From Cornus controversa (Eukaryota > Streptophyta > Magnoliopsida > Cornales > Cornaceae): a stretch of DNA of 64,000 nt. The notes beneath the pieces are model-generated. The model was not told the DNA's origin, did no database searches, and worked only from the letters and a program-made list of their open reading frames with translations. This document shows positions 23,868 to 34,202 of this stretch, piece after piece; positions within the stretch are counted from its first letter, which is position 1; every line of letters begins with the position of its first letter. The position numbers and the translations under genes are program-made. The stretch spans positions 12,983,975 to 13,047,974 of the forward strand of contig CM048846.1 of assembly GCA_026545225.1 (NCBI GenBank), in the 5' to 3' direction.

Positions 23868-26852
23868 TCAGTTACTTTGCTTCTCCATTTTTCTTCGCGG
23901 ACGAGCAAAATTGACCAAGACCACCACCATGAACCTATCTTTCATGTCATCCACCAACCGGAAATATGCATGCCTCCAAGACTTGTTTACTATTAAGGCT
24001 CCAAACACTCCCCAGAAGCCAACAACAAATCCCAGTCCCATGCTGATATAGAAACTAGGCCAGTCGAACTCATCATCATCATCATCATCATACTGGTACT
24101 CTCCATTTCCACCTCAAGAACGCGAGCATTTGATGGTCAGTGGAGGCCCGCCGAGGTCAGGATTACCCTTGTAAATGGATGGATCATTTAGCGTCCCGAA
24201 TTGGTTGCCCAATGGAATCTCTCCCGAGAGGTTGTTGTATGACAGGTTCAAGTGATTAAGAGAAGTTAAGGAAGTCATGCTGTATGGAATAGGACCAGAG
24301 AGTTGGTTCCTGGAGAGGTCAAGAGTTTCCAGGTTATGCAACTTTCCAATATTGTCTGGTATATTTCCTGTCAAGTGGTTTATGGACAAGTTCAAAGTGC
24401 ACATTCTTTCAAGATTTGCCAACTCTTGAGGCACCTCACCACTTAGATTATTGCTTGAAAGGTCTATCATATTCACAAGATAAAGAGTACTCTGGAATAG
24501 AAGTACTCTTCCTTTTGACACCAGCAACAGCTGCCCCTCAAAGCGCTTAGTAGTACCAAATTCAGATCTCATACCACTAAGATTGCCCAAACATGGAGGG
24601 ATTGATCCTGACAAGTTATTTGCCGCCAGGTCCAATATATGAAGATAGGAAATGCGACACAGTTGTACAGGAATACTTCCATTGAAAAAGTTGGATCTCA
24701 GACTTAGAACACACCATGATGGCATCTTTTCTCCTATCCATGATGGAAGGTTACCGTGGAATCTATTCTCCCCGAGACCAACAGTAACCATGTTTGAGCA
24801 GTTTTGCAAGATGGAAGGGAATTCGCCAGAGAGAAGATTGTTGCTCAGCATCAAGAATTTAAGTGAACTTAGAGAACCCATAGAAGTGGGGATCTCTCCT
24901 GATAAACTGTTTTTTGACATGTCTATAAGTCGCAAGTTTGTAATGTTATGCCAGAATTCAGGAATTCCTCCAGACAAGTCATTATTTGAGATATCAAGAG
25001 TTGTTAAATCACTTAGTTTACCAATGGACAATGAAATGGTTCCATTGAGAGAGTTCTGAGAGAGATCTAAATCAGTCAACATGGGCATTCTCTTGCCAAT
25101 GTTTGGAGGAATTGGTCCTGAAAACAGATTGTCACTCAAACACAGTTCACTCACATTAGATGACCAGAGTGGAAGATGACCCTCAAAGCGGTTCGAATTC
25201 AAGTTAACAGTGGACTGAGGACGAAAAGTTAGAGAATTTGGCACCCTACCCCTTAATTGATTATAACTAAGGTCCAGTTCATCCAACTGCAGATCTAGCT
25301 TCCACAACCAATCTGGTATGGACCCTGAAATTCGAGTGTTCCTGAGAACTAAAGTATTTAGCTCATTTTGATTTCTGAGCCATGCAGGAAATTTGGGGCC
25401 TAACTGACTTGAACTTAACTTGATATATTGAAGTTTAAAAGGAGGCAACCACAAAGAACTCACATTGAAAACCAAGGTAACCTCTGGGGAGAAGGAAAAC
25501 TTGCCAATGCACAACTCCTTTAGACTTCTGAGGAGCGACAGATGAGCTTCCGTTACAACACCCTCCCACGAGTTCTCTGTAATGTCTAAGCTGACCAACG
25601 AAGATAATTGTCCAAGACTTTTTGGAATTGTTCCATTCATTTGGTTTTCTGAGAGGTACAATTCCTTCAAGGACGATAGGTTTCCAGTGGAATCCGGGAT
25701 TGAACCAAGAAATGAGTTTCTCCATAGTTGAAGATACTTGAGGTTTTTCAAGCTTCCTAGTGAACTAGGAAGAAACCCACCAATTTCATTGTATCCCAAA
25801 TCCAGTATCTCTAAACTACTGTTGGCACACATTGACAAACCATCAATAAGCTCAGTTATTTCACCATTAATATTGTTAAGAGAAAGATCCAATTCTTGCA
25901 AATTGCACAAATTTCCTAAATCTCTTGATAATTGACCTCCAATGTAACCATTCTCTGACAAGTCTAGTTTTAGGAGAGAAGTCATGCTTGAAAATTCATT
26001 AGGAATTGTGCCTCGGAGATTATTGGAGCTGAGATCAAGATATTGAAGCTTACTGACATTGAACAGCCAGTAAGGTAACGAGGAGCTGAAACCATTGTTG
26101 GAAAGATCAAGGACCAAGAGCGAAGAAAAGTTAACAAATGGAAGGGAGAGAGGAAGTTTGGACAACCCACAGGCGGGTAGGTGCAACTCTAGAAGAGAAG
26201 GAAGCATGTTAACAGCTTGTAACCAATAATCAGAGGCATTACTAAGGTCTATGTAGCCCAAATTAAGGTGCTTCAAAGAAGTTAGACCATAGAGCCATGT
26301 AAGGTCAGTCTTGTTGGAAACATCACAACATCTCTTAAGATCAAGATAATGTAAGCTTGATAGTTTTCCAAGATTTTGAGGAATAGAACTGAAGGATGCA
26401 CTAGATAGGTTGAGATACCTCAACTTCTCAAGTGATCCAAAGAAGGATGGAATTCTGAGTCCATCAAAATTGTTGATGCTCAGGTCCAAGTAATTCAAAT
26501 ATTTCAAATCAAGCAAAGAAGGATTGATCTCACCACCTAGACGATGAGTTGTTCCATCATGATAAAAACTATCAGGAAATGGGTTGCGAAGGTTGAGTTT
26601 GACAACATGACGTGTCTGATTGTCACATGTTATGCCACTCCATTGGCAGCAGTTTTTGCCTACCCAAGAAGAGAGCCGGCCTGAAGGATCCGTGAGACCT
26701 TCCTTGAACTTGAGCAAAGCTTCTTTCTCAATGCTCAGACAACCCATGTTAAGATCAACATGACAAGAGATGATTCTAATGTTCTCTAGGTACAGAAACC
26801 TTGACAAAAGAATAAGAGCGAGGAATTGCATGTAGGCATTGTTATTGGTCAT
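23868..26852 (-). pseudogene. LRR receptor-like protein (EIX/RLP type) truncated by an in-frame stop before its membrane anchor
   Basis: The open frame 26852-24114 encodes 912 aa: a signal-like hydrophobic N-terminus, the LRRNT cap ([28 protein letters not shown]) and more than 25 plant-type extracellular LRRs (LxxLxxLDLSxNxLxGxIP) broken by an island region before [11 protein letters not shown]. Such receptors sit in the plasma membrane and sense microbial or developmental ligands with the SOBIR1/BAK1 kinases. Here a TGA (24114-24116) ends translation right after the C-cap. The same frame continues for 81 codons to a TGA at 23868-23870: an acidic Asp run, a transmembrane helix (FYISMGLGFVVGFWGVFG) and the basic tail. 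One Cys of the C-cap pair is Gly (LGGPPL). It may be a young pseudogene or encode a soluble ectodomain. Confidence 0.88.
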
Positions 26853-27078
26853 GTTTCTTGCAACTGATAGTTTCTATCAAATATATGCAAATGTGTTTAA
26901 TAATGATGCTATATATATATACTAGGGGATTCATGGACCTCCCCTAACCCCCCCTTCACCTTTCAAACCCCAAGTATTTTCAATAAAGGTGTGTGCTAAA
27001 ATTCAAGATATCAACTTCAAACACATATTCATCCTCCCATTAACCTTTCGGCAATATGTGAACAGTCGAACAAGTTTT

Positions 27079-27140
27079 TTCCTTAGATGACTTGTATATT
27101 TTCCAAGTTGACTTGGAAAATATACAAGTCATCTAAGGAA
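27079..27140. repeat. Near-perfect palindrome: 30-bp arms with 2-bp spacer
   Basis: Arm 1 (27079-27108, starting TTCCTTAGATGACTTG) and arm 2 (27111-27140) are exact reverse complements, separated only by TG. It lies about 230 bp upstream of the receptor start codon at 26852. Such a short loop is atypical for a microRNA precursor; a cruciform-prone inverted duplication fits better. Confidence 0.95.
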
Positions 27141-27787
27141 TAAAAGGGTGAGAATGCTAGAGCCACTTCTTTTTCTGCAAGTGTGAGAAGGCTACACTTG
27201 AAATCTTGAAACAATTTTGTTTTTTACTTGACTTCTAGATTTCATGATCTTCTGCTAATGCCACTGGACTTTTGGAAGTTGGAAATTAGTGTCAGTGGTG
27301 GAAATTAGTCTAAACTAGGAATTTTGCTGGCTAGCGGATTGAGGTTAATGGTAATTTCCTTGGGGGTTCAAATTTGAGTCATTGTCATTGACCTCAAGAT
27401 ACCATTCTTTGGTACCCATCAACCATGAACCTCTGAGGCTCCGAGTGCCATTCACATACCCGATCCAGGCTCTGCTGATCGTTTGTTGTGTCGAGTCTTA
27501 GGTTTGTTTTATATGAATATCCAAAACCAGAAGCCATTCTAAGCTTCAGTGTCGACTGTCAAAAGTCTAGTGTTCCATATATAGATCACTTTAATCAAAA
27601 GTTTTCTTATTTTTGGATTTAACTAATATGATTGTGTGACGCGTAAAGGTACCAGCTAATCTAAACAGTAGATTCAAGTGAGATCTAATAACAGTTTCAT
27701 CCGAGTTGAGATGGTGATCAATGGACGTAGGGAGGGCTATCCGAGTTGTGTAGCTCTACCATTAGATTTCTTTTGAATACTTAACTA

Positions 27788-28161
27788 TAATGCTACGTTC
27801 GCTACGCAACAATGAAATGGAATGAAATGTCAATATTACCTTTTTGGATTTATTCCTTTGTTTGATAAGAAAAACTAAAGTGGAAATGACCATTCTGTGT
27901 CATTCTTTTGGAATGAAAAAGAATAAAAATTCATTCCACTACTCAACCTATGGAATAGTCATTTCATTCCTAATAAACATTAAAAAATAAAATCTAGTTA
28001 CCAAAAATAATGTAATTATCATTCCATTCCTGGATCATTTCATGTTTGAAACTAAACAAGAGAATAAGAATGACCATTCCATTTCATTCTCATTCTCATT
28101 CTATTCTCACTTTAATGGAATGCTCATTCTATTCCATTGCTGCGTACCAAACGTAGCATAA
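27788..28161. mobile_element. PIF/Harbinger-like MITE (Tourist type), 368 bp
   Basis: The left end reads TGCTACGTTCGCTACGCAAC (from 27791). The right end, reverse-complemented, is TGCTACGTTTGGTACGCAGC (to 28158). Both are flanked by TAA (27788-27790; 28159-28161), the 3-bp duplication of PIF/Harbinger elements. The interior is full of GGAATG/CATTCC motifs and has no coding frame. A related copy lies at 55132-55917. Confidence 0.85.
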
Positions 28162-28953
28162 GGAGTTTGTTCCATAAATCTTGTATAAAAATTAGGATTG
28201 ATATATAATCACTTACTTGAATTTTGAAAGAGATTTTTCTTATTATGGTTGGTTACATATGTCTGTTTGAAAATTTAAAATTTGAATTATTTTCCTAAGA
28301 AGAAACATTTCCTTTATATTTACAATGCAGAAAATTAGTAGGGATATGCAGAAATGATAGCATCTTTTGTTTAGTCTTGTATGCATGTTTCCTAATAAGA
28401 AACATTTCTTATTATGGTTGGTTACATAGTCTGGTATGTAGTTAAGGTATAAGCATCTGTGTAAATACTTGCACTTCGCTTTGCTGCAAACTTCAGCTGC
28501 TGCAACTCCTTAAACACACTAATTTGTTTTAGCACTTGATTGTGAGTGGCACCTTTTTTACATTTTTAATCACGAAGAGGAGTATTTTCTTGATTTCAAA
28601 AAAACTGCTATTCACATCCTATGTGGCTGCTGCATTCATGATCTCTTCACAACCATATTCGCTGCAGAAACAGAAGCTTCCTTGAGAATAACAGAAAAAT
28701 GTAATTTATGTCGCTCATGTATCATTATTGTTGCTAGTGTGTGACACAACCATATATATATTACCCAAATAAATTATATTTATTGTGAAAAACAAAGCCT
28801 ACTGGTTGCTTTGTTGAATTAGAAAACAAAAGCAACATAACCTTCTTTATACAAGAGTTAAGAGAGAAACTATAACTATAGAAAGCCTAACTCTAGCACA
28901 AAGAAACACTTAATCTTGAATCATGCTCAACATTTTCACATTAACGTTCACGT

Positions 28954-31884
28954 TCAGTTTCTTTCTGGATCCAATTTTCTCTTGAGACGAGCTAAATTCA
29001 CTGAGACAAACACAAGCAACCTATCTTTCATGTCATCAATGAACCGAAAATAGGCATACCTCCAAGACTTCTTCAATAACAAAGTTCCACACACTCCCTA
29101 AAACCCCACAACAAATCCTGGTCCCATGCTGATATAGAACCAGAACATATCAAAATCATCCCTCTCCCCATCACCCTTGCTTTCTTCAGCTTCCCCACTG
29201 CACTTGATTGTTAATGGAGGACCACACAGAGCAGAGTTGCCCTCATATATGGATGGATCAGTAAATGTTCTAAATTGGTTGCCTGATGGAATTCTCCCCA
29301 ACAAGTTATTGTAAGACAGGTTCAAGTGACTTAATGAAGTGAGGGAAGTCATGCTCGGCGGAATTGGGCCATAGAGCTGGTTCCTTGAGAGGTCAAGAGT
29401 TTCCAACAGTTGCAAGCTTCCAATCTTCTCTGGTATCTTTCCTGTCAAGTGGTTCATCGATAAGTTCAAGGTGCCAAGTCTAGAAAGCTCACTTAGCTCT
29501 TCAGGTACCTCGCCAGATAAATTATTGCTCGAAAGGTCTATGCTGTTCACAAGATAGAGAGTATCCCGATACAGTAATTCTCCTCCTTTTGCCACCACCA
29601 GCAAATGCCCTTCGTATCGCTGAGTGTCAAGATCAGATGTCATGCCCACTCAAATCACCAAAACAATAAGGAATGAATCCTGACAAATCATTCTGTGCAA
29701 GGTCCAATATGTGAAGAGAGTGAAGATTGCAAAATTTTGATGGAATTTTTCCATCAAATAAGTTTGATCGTAGACTTAGAATCAAGACTAATGGCATCCT
29801 TTCTCCAATCCATGCTGGAAGGTTCCCAGAAAATCTGTTGTCCCCAAGATCAAGGGTAATCATGTCTGTGCAATTTTTCAAGGCAGAAGGGAATTCCCCA
29901 GAAAGATGATTGTTGCTTAGCATTAAGAACCTGAGTGAACACATACTACCTATAGAACCCGGGACCTCACCGGATAAACTGTTGTTCGACATGTCTAGAA
30001 AATACAAGAATGGCATGTTATTCCAAAATCCAGGAATTTGGCCAGAAAAATGATTATTACAAATATCAAGGGTTGTTAAACCATTTAGTCCACCAATGGA
30101 CAATGGAATGCTACCATTGAGAGAGTTCTGGGAGAGATCTAAATCAGTCAACATGGGCAAGCTTTCACCAATGTCCAGAGGAATTGGTCCTGAAAAAAAA
30201 TTGCTACCCAAATATAATGCACTGACATTTGATGACCAAAATGGTAGAGGACCCTCAAAGCAGTTATTTTTCAAATAAACAGTTGATTGAGAACTAAACT
30301 TTAGTGAGGTTGGCACTCTGCCACGCAATTGATTATAACCAAGGTCTAATTCATTCAACTGCAGATTTAACTCCCATAACCACTCTGGCATGGTGTCCGA
30401 AATCCCAGTATTCCTGAGTATAAGAGTTTCCAACTCATTCTGATTACTGAGCCATGCCGGAAATTTGGGGCCAACTTGGCATGTTCTCAACTTGATGTAT
30501 CGCAGTTTGAAAGGAGGAATCCACTGCGTACTAATGTTGAAAATCAGGGAAATCTGATCTGGAGATAAGGAAAACGTACCTACAGACAATTCCTTTAACC
30601 TTGTGAGGTTTGACAAATGAGCTTCTGTCACAACACCCACCCATGAATTCTCAAAGATGTCTATGGCAACCAACTCTGATAATTGCCCAAGACTTTCTGG
30701 AATTGTCCCGTTCATTAGATTATCCGTGAGGTAAAATTCTTTCAAGGACGACAAGTTTCCAATGGAATCTGGAATTAAGCCAAGAAATGAGTTTTCCCCT
30801 AGTACTAAGTACTTGAGGTTTTTCAAATGCCAAAGTGAATTTGGAAGAAAGCCACCCAATTCATTATTTCCTAAATCCAGTTTTTCTAAACTACTGTTGG
30901 TGCACCTAGACAAACCATCTGTAAGTTCAGTTAAGCCACCACTAAAGTTGTTAAGAAAAAGATTCAGTGTTTGCAAATTGCACAGATGTCCCAAACTTGA
31001 TAACCCCCCTCCAAGGAAGGAATTCTCAGACAAGACAAGTGTCTGAAGAGAGGTCATATTTGATATTGCAACTGGAATTGTACCTTCGAGATTGTTAGAG
31101 CTGAGATCAAGATATGAAAGTTGGCTTAAATGGAATAGCCAAGGAGGTATTGAAGAGTTGAAACCATTGTTGGAAAGATCAAGGACCAAGAGTGAAGAAA
31201 AATTAACAAATGGAAGAGACGGTGGAAGGATTGAAAGTGCACACTGTGGCAAGTGCAACTGCAAAAGAGAAGGAAGCATGTTGACAGCTTCAAGCCAATA
31301 GGTTTCAGCCTTGCTGAGGTCCACACCTCCTAAATTTAAGGACTTCAATGAATGAAGGCCATAGAGCCATTGGAGGTTGTTCTCAAATGATTCGACAAAG
31401 TAATTGTTAAGATCAAGATAATGCAAGCGCGAAATATTTCCAACATGTGGAGGAATTGTTCCTCCAAAAGATGCACTGGATAGATTGAGATATCTTAACT
31501 TCTTGAGTGAGACAAAGAACTTTGGAATTTCAATTCCTGCAAAGTTGTTTAAGCTCAGGTCTAAGTAGTTCAAATATTTTAAATCAAGTAAAGTAGGGGT
31601 TGATCTCACCACCAAGATGGTAAGCTGTTGCATCTCCATCAGAACTATCTGGAAATGGGTTGCGCAGTTTGAGCTTGATGACATGTCCTGTCTCTTTGTC
31701 GCAGACAACACCATTCCATCTGCAGCAGCCTTCACCAACCCATGATGAAAGCCGGCCTCTAGGATCTGTGAGACCTCCCTTGACCCATGTTAAGACCATA
31801 ATAACAGGTGATGGATTTAATTTTTTCGAGGTAAACAACCCCCAACAATACTAGCGTAAGAAGAAAAAGATGGGTGTTGGCCAT
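28954..31884 (-). pseudogene. Second LRR receptor-like protein copy, disabled by four lesions
   Basis: Collinear with the neighbouring 912-aa receptor and in the same orientation, so the two arose by tandem duplication. The signal-peptide start is at 31884-31882 (MANTHLFLLTLVLLG). Breaks: a deletion of about 14 codons with frame change near 31782 that removes the [14 protein letters not shown] segment; a 1-base insertion near 31590-31600; a 1-base insertion near 29644; and a TAG (29098-29100) replacing the Trp of the transmembrane segment. After that TAG the frame stays open for 47 codons to a TGA at 28954-28956, covering the rest of the anchor and the basic tail. The large LRR block (31738-29633) is otherwise open, and the C-cap Cys pair is intact ([10 protein letters not shown]). 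The decay therefore looks fairly recent. Confidence 0.9.
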
Positions 31885-32942
31885 TGTTATCTGTGAGGCA
31901 ATAGTCTGTTGAATGCAAAGGAATTATATAGAGCTAGAGGCCCCCTAACATCTCTTTGAGACAAATATTATATCAAGAAGTCACATTCTCTGTTAATGCC
32001 ATTCAATTTGATAGTACTCTTGAGCCTCTTACCCTTATGGCTATAGACAACGTCAGTGTCATTAAATTCAAGTCCTTTTTTTATTATTATCCTTTCTTTA
32101 TTTAAGCCCTTTTTTTTTTTTTTTTTTTTCTGTTCTTTCTTTATTTTGGGTAAGTGCGTCATTGACCTTAAGTCGTTATGGAGATTATCTTATTCTGTCA
32201 GGAGAGAATTCTGAAGGAGAATGTGTGAATGAGAAATGAGAACTCTCACCAAAAGCGTCTCTTCTTGGCTTGCTTGAAAAAGAGGTAGAAGAGGCATATA
32301 TTTCTAATCATGTAGTCTTTGAACTACATAAAATATATAACAGTGATGTGATAATTAAACTGGTGAACTTAAAGAGTAACATAATGTCATGCCCCAACAT
32401 TTTTTGAAAAGTTGTGCAACCCAAGTACCTTGCTAAATTGAATGTTTCATAACTGCAATTTCGCATTTGCATGTCTCTAGTCTAGAGTATTCTCTAAGAA
32501 TTAGAAGTGAACAAAATATTTTAGTTGTTCTACATATAAGAAATTATCAAATATTTGCATAAGTTTCCGTTAATATATATATATATATTTGCACAAGGTT
32601 TCAGAATTTCTAAAGAGTTGGTAATATTTAGATGAATTTTGTTGGATTACATATCAATCATCCATTTAAGAGGATCCAAATTCGAAGAGGAGGATGCTTT
32701 TAAATTTTTACCCTCTGTTACTTATTTGGCTTAATTTTTTTTCTTTGAGAAACATTTTTTAAATTCTTGTAATTATTAACTAATCTCTCTTACCAATCAC
32801 ATTTTATTTTAGAGTAATGATACCTAAGTTAGAATTTAAATTAGTCCAAAAAAAAGTGAGTGAGACATAAAAATCACTCAAGTTGAATTATAAATCACTA
32901 TCCTTATTTTATTTTATTTTATTGTTCTCCATGACTAACTAC
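31885..32942. other. Intergenic region upstream of the second LRR-RLP copy
   Basis: No gene seen. AT-rich, with a poly(T) run at 32108-32129 and a TA run at about 32572-32590. Confidence 0.6.
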
Positions 32943-33122
32943 TAATCAACTAGGGGTGCACACGGTACGGTTCCTCACGGTTCTTGGTGGAACCGGAACC
33001 GGAACCGTTACCAACGGTTCCTGATTTTCGGAACCGGAACCGGAACCGTTGGGGGTTGGAACCGTGAGGAACCGTACCGCGGTTCTCGGTACGGTTCCGG
33101 TTCCGAACCGCGGTTCCTTAGG

Positions 33123-33160
<38 letters not shown>

Positions 33161-33702
33161 AGCTTGAAAATACAAAATATATATATATATATATTCATTA
33201 AATAAATGTGAAACCTACAATCTAAAAATGGCACCCTATATATATATAATTATTATATTATATTATAGATATATATACATTACATATAATGTATATATAT
33301 TATGTATAGTAATTATATTATAATATAATTATTATATATAATATATGATAATATAATTATTATACATAATATATATACATTATATATAATTATTATATGT
33401 AATGTATATATATATATATATATATTATATAGTTATTATATTATATATATATATACACATATTTAATATAAAACGGTTCCGGTTCCGGTTCCGGTTCCAA
33501 GGAACCGTTACTCCCAACGGTTCCGGTTCCGGTACGGTTCTACTGGTCCTGGAACCGGAACCGGAACCGTTGGTAACGGTTCCTAATTTTAGGAACCGGA
33601 ACCGGAACCGTTGCCACGGTTCGGTACGGTTCCGGTACGGTTCCCTTCGGTTCCGGTTCCGGTTCCGGTTCCGACGGTTCTTTGTGCACCCCTATAATCA
33701 AC
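32943..33702. mobile_element. Nonautonomous hAT-type element rich in GGAACC motifs (744 bp)
   Basis: The element at 32951-33694 starts TAGGGGTGCACA, and its reverse-complemented end is the same 12 bases. It is flanked by perfect 8-bp duplications TAATCAAC (32943-32950; 33695-33702), diagnostic of hAT. Both subterminal regions are arrays of GGTTCC/GGAACCG motifs in inverted arrangement, while the centre is poly(T) and AT dinucleotide DNA. Long frames within it (Arg-Phe repeats) are artefacts of this repeat. The right border is 224 bp upstream of the methyltransferase ATG. Confidence 0.95.
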
Positions 33703-33925
33703 TGCCATGAAGAGCAGAGGGACTGAAGAGCTGAAAAAAAATTGATATTGTTGTAAAAAAAATTATAAAAAAGAAAATGAGGGTCCGGCTCAACTCCGAC
33801 CCGGATGTCTTATATTTTCCATTGTGCTCCAAGACGACGACCCGAGTAAATGGAGATATTAATCGGATTTTATCCATTCCCGCCACAAGCAACGAAGCCC
33901 TCACTGACCGGCAAACGGCGAAAAA

Positions 33926-34163
33926 ATGGTTCCTTGGCTCCTCTCAGCTCCGCCGTCAGCTTACGTCGTCACGTGCCGCGCCACCCCCTTGGCAGTCCGC
34001 AGTCCACCACCTCCACAACCACAACTACAGCCGCCACTTCCTTTGCCACCAAACCCTAATACAACTCCTTTACCCTCTTTAACCTGTGCTCTCCAATGTC
34101 CTCACTTCAATTCGTACGCACCCCCACTCCATTCATTTCTCTTAATTTCTCATATGATATTCA

Positions 34164-34202
<39 letters not shown>

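Larger units (their letters stand above)
26853..28953. other. Intergenic region between the two LRR-RLP genes
   Basis: No gene seen. It holds a 62-bp palindrome (27079-27140), a Harbinger-like MITE (27788-28161) and a loose direct repeat: about 25 bp around TTCTTATTATGGTTGGTTACATA occurs near 28236 and again near 28407. The promoter of the downstream minus-strand receptor gene should lie just right of 26852. Confidence 0.6.

Noticed and set aside
24652..25059. Plus-strand frame of 135 codons within the LRR receptor
   Set aside because: Antisense shadow of the LRR periodicity; no own domain, and the minus-strand frame is clearly real.
27079..27140. MicroRNA precursor
   Set aside because: A 2-nt loop and fully perfect 30-bp arms do not fit plant MIR hairpins, which have longer, imperfect foldbacks; kept as a palindrome.
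33402..33710. 102-codon frame with RFRFRF and EPEPEP runs
   Set aside because: It is a translation of the GGTTCC/GGAACC array inside the hAT element, with no coding evidence.
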